In this document: positions 42,952-51,903 of the stretch, piece by piece | How positions within the stretch are numbered: position 1 is the stretch's first letter | Layout: every line of letters starts with the position of its first letter | Assembly (NCBI GenBank): GCA_963693025.1 | Contig: OY843749.1 | Span: 2,666,001 to 2,730,000 of the forward strand | Reading direction: 5' to 3' | Length of the DNA stretch: 64,000 bases | Source of the DNA: JAHRAW01 sp963693025 | GTDB lineage: Bacteria; Pseudomonadota; Gammaproteobacteria; Arenicellales; Poriferihabitantaceae | The notes under the pieces: generated by a model | Database searches by the model: none | Seen by the model: the letters and a program-made list of their open reading frames with translations, nothing else | Told to the model about the DNA's origin: nothing | Translations under genes and position numbers: made by a program

Positions 42952-44256
42952 ATGAAAAATTCTGCCAAACAAACATGGGGCTGGGCGCGGCGCAACGCGC
43001 TGAAAGCCGCTTTGCTGAGCACAGCGTTGTTGTTCGGGCTGGCGGCGTGCGGCGGTGGTGGCGGCGGCAGTTCCGGCGGTGGTGCCGCCCCGGAGATGAC
43101 GGTAACTCCGGTCACTGAGAATCCACCAGACACCGGCGGCATCAGTGTCCGGGTGACGGACACACACGACGACAACCTCAACATTCAGTATAAGTTGTTC
43201 TTCCTGTCCGATGACACCGCTCCATATGACAGCAGCACCCGGGTTGGCACAGCGCCTTCCGCCTCCAGCCACTGGAACAGCCGCGGGCTCAACCAACCAA
43301 GCACCCATGTCTATAGTTGTAGCACGGACCAGGGCGACATCGCACGTAGCGTGTGCTGGGGCGGGCAGTCATCAGACAGGTCGCGCTCATATGGAGCCGG
43401 CTACAGTGGCAGGGAAGCCTGCACTGGCTGTTGCGCCAGATGCCCCAGTTCCGGCACCCAAGGCAGCGTAGTGTTTGCCAGCGGCGCCGGCAGTGCGCCG
43501 CCGACAACACCGCCGCCGGCATCCGGGAATCCGGATTTGGATGTGCGCAGTTTTACGGTAAGCGACACCACTCCTGATGCCGGGGAAAGAATCACGCTGA
43601 GCGCTTCGGTTTACAACTATGGACCGGGGGCATCGCCTAGAACGACACTGCGTTACTATCGCTCTACCAACTCGACCATTACGAGTAGCGACACAGAGGT
43701 GGGCACAGATTCTGTCGGGGTGCTTATGGCGCGAGAAACGGATCCGGAATCGGTCCGTGTAAACGCGCCGCCAAGCGGCACCTATTACTACGGCGCCTGC
43801 GTCGATCGAGTGTCGGGAGAAAGTGACCCGAGTGATGACTGCACGAGCAGTAGCGAGGCGGTTCGTGTGGTGGTGAGTGGGGCGTCGCCTCCGCCGACTT
43901 CCGGTTCCGGCACCATCACCTTCACTTTAACAGACCGATGCACTCGCCCCGGCGCGGTTCAGGCCCGTTTCTTTGGCTATGTTGGCACCAGTACAGCGGG
44001 TAGCCCTGACTTTGTCTGGCCATCATCATCCAGAGTATATACCACGGATAATCGCAGAACCACTGGCGATAGCATAACCCAGACTCTTGGCGAGAGCGGC
44101 CGGGGCATAGGCGTCATTTGCTACGGCGCACAGCTGGAGAACACCCCCACTAGCTTTTGGGGCGTTGGGTTGGACGGCGATCAGAGTTGTTCGAGTTGCT
44201 GCATACAGGTCCCTTCATCGGGGAATAGCAGGCGCGAAATAGACTTGAGATGTTAA
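42952..44256 (+). CDS. Cys-rich lipoprotein with CARDB domain and a duplicated novel module
   Basis: 434 residues. The lipobox LAAC (Cys33) follows a hydrophobic signal and precedes a glycine run, so it is a membrane-anchored lipoprotein. A CARDB-like adhesion domain lies at about 190-300 (NPDLDVRSFTVSDTTPDAGE). The regions before and after it look like two copies of one module, each ending in a Cys cluster followed by PSSG: GREACTGCCARCPSSG and GDQSCSSCCIQVPSSG. An AGGAGG ribosome-binding site fixes the start at 42952, 11 bases after the barrel gene, so the two are co-translated. Surface adhesion is likely; partners are unknown. Confidence 0.75.
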   Translation: MKNSAKQTWGWARRNALKAALLSTALLFGLAACGGGGGGSSGGGAAPEMTVTPVTENPPDTGGISVRVTDTHDDNLNIQYKLFFLSDDTAPYDSSTRVGTAPSASSHWNSRGLNQPSTHVYSCSTDQGDIARSVCWGGQSSDRSRSYGAGYSGREACTGCCARCPSSGTQGSVVFASGAGSAPPTTPPPASGNPDLDVRSFTVSDTTPDAGERITLSASVYNYGPGASPRTTLRYYRSTNSTITSSDTEVGTDSVGVLMARETDPESVRVNAPPSGTYYYGACVDRVSGESDPSDDCTSSSEAVRVVVSGASPPPTSGSGTITFTLTDRCTRPGAVQARFFGYVGTSTAGSPDFVWPSSSRVYTTDNRRTTGDSITQTLGESGRGIGVICYGAQLENTPTSFWGVGLDGDQSCSSCCIQVPSSGNSRREIDLRC

Positions 44257-45468
44257 TTAGTGAGGGATTTGTCGGTCCGCCCGGTTCGCGACAGACGCCC
44301 CGCCGTCTGTCAGCGAGCCGGGCGCCGCCCACGCCACCTTTGATGACAAATGCGGATCAGGAAACGCGCTCGACTTCATTCCCGCTTGTAGCCGCCGGAC
44401 AAAATCGTTGTCCTCGCGGTCGGTGATGCGGTTGATGCGCGCGTTGAGATAGCGCACCGCGCGGACTTCCCGGCGCGCGTCGGGCAACGCATAAGCGCCG
44501 CCGACGAAGCGGGTCGATTCGGCTGACACCGGAATCGTCATATAAAATTCCATGCCGTCGGGATACATCGCCAGCACCAGATTCGGAAACACTCCGACAT
44601 AAAGCCACAAGCGCTGCTGCTCCGCCGGCAAGTGGTCGAAGTCCGGCAGCAGTTTCTGGTAGTGCCGAACGCTCCACAGTTTCCCCTGTTTTTCATTCAA
44701 GTAGGCGAAGGAGACGGGAATGTGCGCGACCAACTCATCGCGGTAATCTCGACCATAGAGTTGTTGCAGCGTCGGATGACCGAGCGGAACGTGATAACCC
44801 TCGTTATCCACATCGTGAATCACCTTCCAGTTATATGGGCGCGTCTCCCCAAAGCGCGCGCCCTCAATCGGCGTCATATCGCCCATCCGGTAAGGCGCCA
44901 GCAAACGCTCCGCCGGCTGCATTGACTGCGCCACGGACTGAACAGCGTCATCGCCGCGGAAGCATACGAAAATAAAACCCATCCAAATTTCCATCCGCAA
45001 CGGCGCCAAACCGTTTTCCGACAAGTCGAGGTTCTCAAAGGTGTCGACCGCCGGCACGCTCAGCAACGCGCCGTCCAAGTCATAAGTCCAGCCGTGGAAA
45101 GGGCAGGTCAGCCGGTGCGGGCATTGCCCGAGGTCATCGTCAAGCAACCGCGCGCCACGGTGACGGCAAACATTATGAAACGCGCGCAACCGGTTGTCGT
45201 TACCGCGCACCACCAGAGCGCTTTCGCCAAACGCATTGAAAGTCAAATAATCGCGCGCATCGGGCAAGTCACTGACATGCCCCGCCAACAACCAACGACG
45301 CTTAAACAAAACCTCCACCTCAAGCCCCAAAAACTCCTCACTCCCATAAGTCCACGGCGCCAACAGTTTCCCGCCGCGCGCCCGCCGAGTGTTCTCCTTG
45401 CGGGTAACGAAAGCGGATGGTTCTATTCGGGCGGTCATGTGAGTCGGTGTAGTGGTTTGCGCGAGCAT
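44257..45468 (-). CDS. Second Rieske non-heme iron oxygenase, alpha subunit
   Basis: About 403 residues. The Rieske motif is CRHRGARLLDDDLG, then CPFHGWTYDLDG. The iron site is DVDNEGYHVPLGHP, where the usual Asn/Glu-x3-His-x4-His spacing is kept. It belongs to the ring-hydroxylating/quaternary-amine demethylase superfamily but is distant from the protein at 6122. Its substrate may be a methylated amine or an aromatic acid. No reductase gene is adjacent. Three nearby starts are possible (45492, 45468, 45438). Its stop abuts that of the convergent lipoprotein without a gap. Confidence 0.85.
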   Translation of the reverse strand: MLAQTTTPTHMTARIEPSAFVTRKENTRRARGGKLLAPWTYGSEEFLGLEVEVLFKRRWLLAGHVSDLPDARDYLTFNAFGESALVVRGNDNRLRAFHNVCRHRGARLLDDDLGQCPHRLTCPFHGWTYDLDGALLSVPAVDTFENLDLSENGLAPLRMEIWMGFIFVCFRGDDAVQSVAQSMQPAERLLAPYRMGDMTPIEGARFGETRPYNWKVIHDVDNEGYHVPLGHPTLQQLYGRDYRDELVAHIPVSFAYLNEKQGKLWSVRHYQKLLPDFDHLPAEQQRLWLYVGVFPNLVLAMYPDGMEFYMTIPVSAESTRFVGGAYALPDARREVRAVRYLNARINRITDREDNDFVRRLQAGMKSSAFPDPHLSSKVAWAAPGSLTDGGASVANRADRQIPH

Positions 45469-45538
45469 AGCGCGATCTGGATGTGGGTTCAATGACCACT
45501 CCTCGTCATTCTCGAACGATAGAAAAATACCAACTACC

Positions 45539-45737
45539 CGTCATTCTCGAACGGTAGAAAATAGGGAGCCGACAGGCGACCATATTTTCTTCGATTCGGG
45601 AATCTCCCTAAGGCTACCGTGAATTCCAACAAAGCCCGTGCCAGTATTAGGGAGATTCCCGAGGACGCAAGTGTCCGTAAGCCGCCGCTTAAAAGAAAAA
45701 GCGCGGCGGCAACGGACACTAACGCTCGAGAATGACG
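45539..45737 (-). repeat. IRE copy 12 (reverse)
   Basis: Near-complete; the AT-rich arm reads ATATTTTCTTCGATTCGGG, a variant shared with copy 18. It is preceded by a solo fragment at 45504-45538. Confidence 0.92.
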
Positions 45738-45748
45738 AGTTATATACC

Positions 45749-45949
45749 CGTCATTCTCGAACGATAGAAAAATAAGGAGCGCCAGCGACTATATTTTTCA
45801 TCGCCTTCGGGAATCTCCCTAAGGCTACCGTGAATTCCAACAAAGCCCGTGCCAGTATTAGGGAGATTCCCGAGGGCGCAAGTGTCCGTAAGCCGCCGCT
45901 TAAAAGAAGAAGCGCGGCGGCAAACGGACACTAACGCTCGAGAATGACG
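45749..45949 (-). repeat. IRE copy 13 (reverse)
   Basis: Full copy 11 bases after copy 12 (AGTTATATACC). Extra AATGACG motifs follow to 45988, so the edge is degenerate. Confidence 0.92.
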
Positions 45950-46020
45950 AAGTGGTGGTGAATGACGACGTTGTTGTGAATGACGTGGTTTTGTTCTTGT
46001 CAACTCTACTCGACAGCCCC

Positions 46021-46965
46021 CTAATAAAACGCCGCATCCCCCACAGGCCGAGTCTTAAACCGCCGGTGCGACCAGAAGTACTGCTCCGGCGCATACTCTA
46101 TCAACGCTTCAACCGCCCGGTTCATCGCGGTGGCGTCGCGCACCTCATCACCGCAAGGGTAGTCGGCGAGTGGGGGTTGGAAGATGATTTCGAATCCTCG
46201 TCCGCCGGGTAGGATTCGTGTGGCGCAGGGGATTACCGTGGCGTTGGTCATGCGGGCGATGCGGCCTAGGGCGGCGAAGGTGGCGGTGGGGATGGTGTAG
46301 AACGGGGCGAACACGCCTTTGTTTCTTCCGGGGTCTTGGTCGGGCAGGTAGTAGAACTGGCAGCCTCGGCGAATCGATTTGATCATCGCCGCGGCGGCGC
46401 GCTTGCGGACATACTGCACCACGCCGAAGCGCGAGCGGTGTTGTTTGATGAGCGCGTCGAGCAGCGGGTTTTTGTTGTGCTGATACATGCTAACCATCGG
46501 CGCCAGCGTGGACAGGTAGATGCCGCCGTATTCCAAGCCGACAAAATGCGGCGCGAGGAGGATGATGTTTTCGCCGCGGTGTTTGGCGCGCTCGATGAAC
46601 TCGTGGTTTCGCAGCCGGGTCAGCCGGTTGAGCCGGGCGGGACTGCTCCACCACGCCACCCCGCTCGCCAGAACCGCCACAACCAGCATGCGGAAATGGC
46701 GCTGCGCGAGCGCGTGAATTTCCGCGCCGGTTTTGTCCGGGAAGCAGGCGCTCAGGTTGCGGCGGGTGATGTTGCGCCGCGGACGATGCGCCCAGTAAGC
46801 GAGTTGCCCGCCGGCGATGCCGAGCCAATACACCACCGGCAGCGGCAGCCACGACAGCCCCCTCAGCGCGCCGACCATCAACCAGATGTGCCAGAAACGC
46901 GCGCCGCAAAACTGTTTGAACAGGGCGGTCAGCGACGGTTGCATGCGGAGGCTTTGGATTTTCAC
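46021..46965 (-). CDS. lpxL: Lipid A acyltransferase (LpxL/HtrB family)
   Basis: 314 residues. An N-terminal hydrophobic anchor is followed by the acyltransferase catalytic motif HX4E (HFVGLEYGG). Other family marks are ITRRNLSACFPDKT near the N-terminus, YLPDQDPGRNKGVFAPFYT and QYFWSHRRFKTRP at the end. It adds a secondary acyl chain to Kdo-lipid A at the inner membrane, which shows this is an LPS-producing bacterium. LpxM or related enzymes cannot be excluded. It is divergent from the SLC13 permease. Confidence 0.92.
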   Translation of the reverse strand: MKIQSLRMQPSLTALFKQFCGARFWHIWLMVGALRGLSWLPLPVVYWLGIAGGQLAYWAHRPRRNITRRNLSACFPDKTGAEIHALAQRHFRMLVVAVLASGVAWWSSPARLNRLTRLRNHEFIERAKHRGENIILLAPHFVGLEYGGIYLSTLAPMVSMYQHNKNPLLDALIKQHRSRFGVVQYVRKRAAAAMIKSIRRGCQFYYLPDQDPGRNKGVFAPFYTIPTATFAALGRIARMTNATVIPCATRILPGGRGFEIIFQPPLADYPCGDEVRDATAMNRAVEALIEYAPEQYFWSHRRFKTRPVGDAAFY

Positions 46966-46990
46966 CGGCGGGAAAAAGGGGCGATTATGT

Positions 46991-47020
46991 CTGACAAGTT
47001 CAGGCGGTTGATGGTATACT
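46991..47020 (+). promoter_or_regulatory. Promoter of the SLC13-family permease
   Basis: CTGACA at 46991-46996 and TATACT at 47015-47020, spacer 18. It leaves a leader of about 90 bases before the GTG start at 47119. Confidence 0.5.
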
Positions 47021-47118
47021 CCGCCGTCGTGCGATGCACAAGGATTGTAAACCCTGCCGGGCTAGTCGACCGCCCATTAAAGCAGTTCTGAAACCCGTTT
47101 GCCCGTTGGGAGTCGTGA

Positions 47119-48978
47119 GTGACCGAAACCATACACCTTAGCGCTGAGATGATTGGGGTGTTGGGTATATTGGCTTTCACCATTTATTTATTCGCGTTTG
47201 AGGTGGTGCGGGTGGACGTCGCCGCCATCTCCATCATGGTGCTGATTGGGCTCAGCAGTCTGATTCCCGGTTACGGTGGGCTGATTGACCCGCAGGAAGT
47301 TTTCATCGGGTTGTCGAGCAACGCGGTCATCTCCATCGTCGCCGTCATGATTATCGGCGCCGGGCTCGACCGCACCGGCATCATGGGGCAACTGGCGGGC
47401 AAAATCCTCAAACTGGGCGGCGCCACCGAGGGCCGCGTGATTGTGCTCATCTCAAGCGTGGTCGGCGTGCTCTCCAGTTTCATGCAGAACATCGGCGCCG
47501 CCGCGCTGTTCCTGCCGGTGGTCAACCGCATCGCCCGGCAGGGCAATCTGGCGAGTTCCCGGCTGCTGATGCCGATGGGGTTTTGCGCGATTCTCGGCGG
47601 CACCATCACCATGATCGGCTCAAGCCCGCTGATTCTGCTCAACGACCTCATCGAAAAATCCAACCGCGCGCTGCCCGCCGACGCGCCGCCGATGGACACC
47701 TTCGGCTTGTTCGCGGTCACGCCGGTGGGAATCGCATTGCTGTTTCTCGGCGTGTGTTACTTCGTCTTTCTTGGCCGCTTCGTGTTGCCCGTCATCAAAC
47801 ACAAGCCGGGCGAATCGGGCAGCATGCTCAAATATTTCAAGGAAGTTTACGGCATCGCCGGGGAAGTCTATGAATGCAAGGTCACCCGCGACAGCCCGCT
47901 GATTGGCAAGGCGCTGTCGGATGTCGACGCCGCCGGCAGGGCGGGTTGGATCATCGCATTGCGCTCCGGCGACGACCTGACCGTCGCGCCCAGGGGGGAT
48001 TCGGAATTCTTCGAGGGCAGCGAAATGGCAATCATGGGCAGGCGCGACGACGTCTTTGACTTCGCCAAGGAATACGCGCTTCGGGTGCGCAACGAGATGG
48101 ATGTGTTCGCCGAGGTGCTGAGCACGACCAGCGCCGGCATCGCGGAAATCGTCATCATGCCGGACTCCTCCATCATCGGAAAGAGCATCAAGGAAGCGCA
48201 AATCCGCAAGAAATACGGCGCCACGGTGCTGGCGGTGTTTCGCGCCGACGACGTCATCGACCAAGACCTCGGCGACTTGGTCATGCAATCCGGCGACACG
48301 CTGGTGGTGCACATTCGCTGGGGGCAGTTGATTCCAATCGCCGACGACCGCCACGACTTCGCCGTGGTCACGGACTTCCCCCGCGAAGACAGCCGCCCGG
48401 AAAAAATCAAATACGCCGCCGGATTTTTCGCCCTGACGCTGTACCTTGCGCTGTTCACCGACATGCGCCTGTCTATCGCCCTGATGACCGGCGCCATCGG
48501 CATGATCCTCTCCGGCGTCATCAAAATCGAAGAAGCCTACCGCGCCATCGGCTGGCAAAGCGTCTTCCTGCTGGCAAGCCTCATCCCGCTCGGCATCGCC
48601 ATGCAAGAAACCGGCACCGCAGCGTGGATCGCCCAGCAGATACTGCTGCTACTCGGCGATGTGCCGCAATGGGTGTTGCAAGCCGTGCTGGCAATCATGG
48701 CAACCGTATTCACCCTGCTGATGTCCAACGTCGGAGCCACCGTCCTACTGGTGCCACTCGCCATCAACATCGCCCTCCACACCGGCGCCAACCCCGCCGT
48801 ATTCGCCCTAACCGTAGCGCTCGCCACCTCAAACTCCTTCCTAATCCCCACCCACCAAGTCAACGCCCTAATAATGGGCCCCGGCGGCTACCACGTATCC
48901 GACTTCCTAAAAGCCGGCAGTATTATGACTGTTATGTTTTTGGTGGTGATGATTTCGATGTTGACTTTGTTCTACTAG
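47119..48978 (+). CDS. SLC13 (DASS)-type permease with two TrkA-C domains
   Basis: 619 residues. Hydrophobic segments from the N-terminus to about 230, with the Na+-binding hairpin VLSSFMQNIGAAALFLPV, then two cytoplasmic TrkA-C/RCK-C domains (about 245-410, VYECKVTRDSPLIGKALSDV and IVIMPDSSIIGKSIKE). A second membrane half follows, ending in ALATSNSFLIPTHQVNALI. Such proteins take up sulfate, dicarboxylates or tricarboxylates by Na+ symport in the inner membrane; the TrkA-C form is often linked to sulfate or sulfur compounds. A GTG start is used. The substrate cannot be told from sequence. Confidence 0.88.
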   Translation: MTETIHLSAEMIGVLGILAFTIYLFAFEVVRVDVAAISIMVLIGLSSLIPGYGGLIDPQEVFIGLSSNAVISIVAVMIIGAGLDRTGIMGQLAGKILKLGGATEGRVIVLISSVVGVLSSFMQNIGAAALFLPVVNRIARQGNLASSRLLMPMGFCAILGGTITMIGSSPLILLNDLIEKSNRALPADAPPMDTFGLFAVTPVGIALLFLGVCYFVFLGRFVLPVIKHKPGESGSMLKYFKEVYGIAGEVYECKVTRDSPLIGKALSDVDAAGRAGWIIALRSGDDLTVAPRGDSEFFEGSEMAIMGRRDDVFDFAKEYALRVRNEMDVFAEVLSTTSAGIAEIVIMPDSSIIGKSIKEAQIRKKYGATVLAVFRADDVIDQDLGDLVMQSGDTLVVHIRWGQLIPIADDRHDFAVVTDFPREDSRPEKIKYAAGFFALTLYLALFTDMRLSIALMTGAIGMILSGVIKIEEAYRAIGWQSVFLLASLIPLGIAMQETGTAAWIAQQILLLLGDVPQWVLQAVLAIMATVFTLLMSNVGATVLLVPLAINIALHTGANPAVFALTVALATSNSFLIPTHQVNALIMGPGGYHVSDFLKAGSIMTVMFLVVMISMLTLFY

Positions 48979-49052
48979 AACCTCCCTGCTTCGTCATTCC
49001 CAACTACTCGTCATTCTCGAGCGTTAGTGTCCGTTGCCGCCGCGCGCCCCGC

Positions 49053-49567
49053 CGTCATTCTCGAGCGTTAGTGTCCGTTGCCGCCGCGCTTTTTCTTTTA
49101 AGCGGCGGCTTACGGACACTTACGTCCTCGGGAATCTCCCTAAGGTTGGCGCTGAGCCCAAACAAAGCCATTCCCGCAGTCTTTTAAGCGACAACAGCGT
49201 CTTTTTGTCGGTGGCACAATGGACGTGGGAGGTGACGATGGTTTGCCATCCATGGACGACTGGATTCCCGCGTCCTCAGGCAGTGTAAAAACTCCAAAAA
49301 TAAAGCGGCACATGAAAAATTTTCCCACCGACATAGCAAAAACTCGCATAAAAAGGGATAAGTTTCCCATCTCGCCCCTGTTTTATGCAATTTTGAGGAA
49401 TATTTTCCCACCCTTTCGATATGCGGAGAGTTTTTACACAGGCTGGTCCTGCGAGAATGACGGCACGGGCTTCGGTAAAGTCCACGCTAAACTTAGGGAG
49501 ATTCCCGAGGTCGTAAGCGCCCGTAAGCCGCTACGCGGCAACGGGCGCTAACGCTCGAGAATGACGA
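49053..49567 (+). repeat. IRE copy 14, composite with internal insertion
   Basis: The left part has the usual start and first hairpin, with a stub of the same left end at 49009-49052. The centre is replaced by GCGCTGAGCCCAAACAAAGC, then CCATTCCCGCAGTC, and a 169-bp MITE. The right end returns to AGGGAGATTCCCGAGG, then AAGCGCCCGTAAGCC and CGAGAATGACG. It lies between convergent genes. Confidence 0.85.
49277..49445. mobile_element. 169-bp MITE related to the IS1182-family element
   Basis: Terminal inverted repeats CAGGCAGTGTAAAAACTC and, reversed, CAGCCTGTGTAAAAACTC match the ends of the IS at 61675 (CAGCCCGTGTAAAAACTC). It is flanked by the direct repeat GTCCT (49272-49276 and 49446-49450). 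It has no coding capacity and an AT-rich interior. It is probably mobilised by the resident IS transposase. Confidence 0.82.
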
Positions 49568-49597
49568 GTACTTGGGAATGACGAAGTTAGGCGCTCC

Positions 49598-50893
49598 CTA
49601 TTTTTCAGAATGACGAGCGGTACCCATAACCCAAACCCCATTAACCACACGGTCATCCCCCAACATTTGCAGTATAAACAACTTCTCCGCAATGCTCGCA
49701 CACGCCGCTATCCTGAATTGGATTAACGGGGTGGCGTGGTAGTTTAGGGTGATGAAGTCGGCTTCTTTGCCGGGTTCGAAGTTGCCGATGGTGCGTTGTA
49801 GGTCGAGGGCTTTGGCGCCGCCGAGGGTGGCCAGGTAGAGGGCGCGTAGTGGGGGGAGGTTGTGTTGTTGTAACTGTTGTACTTTGTAGGCTTCGTTGAT
49901 GACTCTCAGCAGCGAAAAACTGTCGCCGCCGCCGATGTCGCTGCCTAAGCCGACTCGGACGCGGTGGGTGTCGGCTTTGTGTAGCGCGAACAGGCCGCTG
50001 CCGATGAACAGGTTGGAGGTCGGGCAGAATGCGATGTTGGAATCGCTTGCCGCGAGCCGCGCCCATTCGCGTTCGCTGAGGTGGATGCCGTGGGCGAATA
50101 CCGAGCGTCTGCCGAGCAAGCCGTGGCGGTCATAGACATCCAGATAGTCGCGGCACTGCGGAAACAACTCCGCCACCCATTCGCATTCGCGGGCGTTTTC
50201 GGCGATGTGTGTCTGCAGGTGGACGCCGGGGTTTTCGGCGAGCAGTTTGCCCGCCGCTTGCAACTGCGCGTCGGATGAAGTGACGGCGAAGCGCGGGGTG
50301 ACGGCGTAGCCCAGCCGCCCCTTGCCGTGCCACCGCGCGAGCAAGTCGCGGCTGTCGTCAAAACCGGATTGCGCGGTGTCGCACAGCGCTTCGGGGGCGT
50401 TGCGGTCCATCATCACCTTGCCGCAAATCATGCGCAGGTTTCGTGCTTCGGCGGCGCTGAAAAACGCGTCCACCGATTGCGGGTGAACCGTGCCGAACAC
50501 GAGCGCGGTGGTGGTGCCGTTGCGCAACAATTCATCGAGGAAAAACGCGGCGATGCGCTCGGCATGCGCGCGCTCGGCGAAGCGCGCTTCCGCCGGATAG
50601 GTGTGCTCTTCCAACCAGTCCAGCAACTGCGCGCCATACGCCGCGACCACCTCGCACTGGGGGTAGTGAATGTGCGCGTCGATAAAACCGGGCACAATCA
50701 ACGCATCCCGATGCTCGGTCACCTCGGCGCGGGGGTAGCGCGGCAGAACATCGGCGGCGTCGCCACACGCGGCGACATGCCCTTGCTCGACGACCAGCGC
50801 GCCGTCGGTGAAATGCCGCCACGCCGCCTCGCCGTGCTCGCCGGGGTCTTCTAAAAAATGCAGGATTTCGCCGCGGTGCGCCGCTACACTCAT
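49598..50893 (-). CDS. guaD: Guanine deaminase
   Basis: 431 residues of the amidohydrolase superfamily. The metal motif FIDAHIHYPQ is followed by TTTALVFGTVHP, the His region HLQTHIAENARECEW, FAHGIHLSERE and the catalytic Asp in GLGSDIGGGDSFS. This order and the PQ after HIH are characteristic of GuaD, which deaminates guanine to xanthine with Zn2+. It lies upstream of, and divergent from, uraD-uraH, together forming a purine-breakdown locus. The final 100 codons show a strong strand-composition switch. Confidence 0.93.
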   Translation of the reverse strand: MSVAAHRGEILHFLEDPGEHGEAAWRHFTDGALVVEQGHVAACGDAADVLPRYPRAEVTEHRDALIVPGFIDAHIHYPQCEVVAAYGAQLLDWLEEHTYPAEARFAERAHAERIAAFFLDELLRNGTTTALVFGTVHPQSVDAFFSAAEARNLRMICGKVMMDRNAPEALCDTAQSGFDDSRDLLARWHGKGRLGYAVTPRFAVTSSDAQLQAAGKLLAENPGVHLQTHIAENARECEWVAELFPQCRDYLDVYDRHGLLGRRSVFAHGIHLSEREWARLAASDSNIAFCPTSNLFIGSGLFALHKADTHRVRVGLGSDIGGGDSFSLLRVINEAYKVQQLQQHNLPPLRALYLATLGGAKALDLQRTIGNFEPGKEADFITLNYHATPLIQFRIAACASIAEKLFILQMLGDDRVVNGVWVMGTARHSEK

Positions 50894-51017
50894 GGGCTCA
50901 TGCGCTCATCGCTCATCAAAGGGTGGTATTTCAGTATAATGAATTGCCGCCCCGATTTGCCGGCGGCCAACGCATTTGATTCTTGACCGCCGCGCCGGAA
51001 TTTTCAACAATCCATCC

Positions 51018-51524
51018 ATGACGACCCTCGACCAATTCAACCGGCTGGGAGCCGCCGCCGCCTTTGAGCTGATTGCGCGTTGTTGCGCGAGCGCCCGCTG
51101 GTCCAAACGGATGGTCGCATCGCGCCCCTATGGCTCGGTTGACGAACTGACCCAAGCCGCCGACCGGCACTGGCGCTCGCTGGCACAACGCGATTGGCTC
51201 GAAGCCTTTGGCGGCCACCCTAAAATCGGCGACCCGAATTCCGCCAACGGCGCGCACGCCGGCAACCGCCGCATTGCCGCCGCCGAACAAGCCGGCGCCG
51301 CCGACGCAACGGCGCGGGTGAGCGCGTCGCTGGCACGGCACAACGGTGTCTACGAAGAAAAGTTTGGCTTCATCTTCATCGTCTGCGCGAGCGGCAAAAC
51401 CGCCGAGCAAATGCTGAGCGGGTTGCGCGCGCGTCTGCACAACACGCGCGCCGAGGAACTCGTCAACGCCGCCGAAGAGCAGCGCAAAATCACGCAACTT
51501 CGCATCCGCAAACTGTTTGCGTAA
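51018..51524 (+). CDS. uraD: OHCU decarboxylase (2-oxo-4-hydroxy-4-carboxy-5-ureidoimidazoline)
   Basis: 168 residues from the ATG at 51018. The family pattern is complete: FGGHPKIGDPNS with the catalytic His, EQAGAADATARV, RHNGVYEEKFGFIFIVCASG and RIRKLFA at the end. It turns OHCU into S-allantoin, the last step of urate oxidation. It is immediately followed by uraH with no gap. The open frame begins at 50976, but those 14 residues are not conserved. Confidence 0.95.
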   Translation: MTTLDQFNRLGAAAAFELIARCCASARWSKRMVASRPYGSVDELTQAADRHWRSLAQRDWLEAFGGHPKIGDPNSANGAHAGNRRIAAAEQAGAADATARVSASLARHNGVYEEKFGFIFIVCASGKTAEQMLSGLRARLHNTRAEELVNAAEEQRKITQLRIRKLFA

Positions 51525-51875
51525 ATGAGCCAAATCACCACCCACATTCTGGACACCTCGCGCGGGAAACCGGCGGCGGGCGTGCGCGTGGTGTTGACGC
51601 AACGGTGCGGCGACCCCGCGAGCGAATGGCGCGAACTCGGCGCCGGCATCACCGACGACGACGGGCGCGTCTCCGGCTTGTTGGACGCCGGCGTCACATT
51701 GGCGGCGGGCGAATACAAACTGCTCTTCGACACCGGCGAATACTTCCGCGCCGCCGCCACGCCGTGCTTTTATCCGCGCGTGGAAATCACCTTCCATATC
51801 GCCGGCGACGGCGAGCATTACCACGTCCCGCTGTTGCTCAATCCCTTCGGCTATTCCACCTACCGGGGCAGTTGA
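51525..51875 (+). CDS. uraH: 5-hydroxyisourate hydrolase
   Basis: 116 residues of the transthyretin-like family. It begins ITTHILDTSRGKPAAGV, with the His and Arg of the active site, and ends with the diagnostic YRGS tetrapeptide. It hydrolyses 5-hydroxyisourate to OHCU, the substrate of UraD. It starts directly after the uraD stop codon. No urate oxidase or xanthine dehydrogenase gene is in the window. Confidence 0.97.
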   Translation: MSQITTHILDTSRGKPAAGVRVVLTQRCGDPASEWRELGAGITDDDGRVSGLLDAGVTLAAGEYKLLFDTGEYFRAAATPCFYPRVEITFHIAGDGEHYHVPLLLNPFGYSTYRGS

Positions 51876-51903
51876 GCCGAACACCGCACACCGAACACAC
51901 CGA

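Noticed and set aside
47620..48606. 328-residue antisense frame in the SLC13 permease gene
   Set aside because: Shadow frame; the plus-strand membrane pattern explains the sequence.
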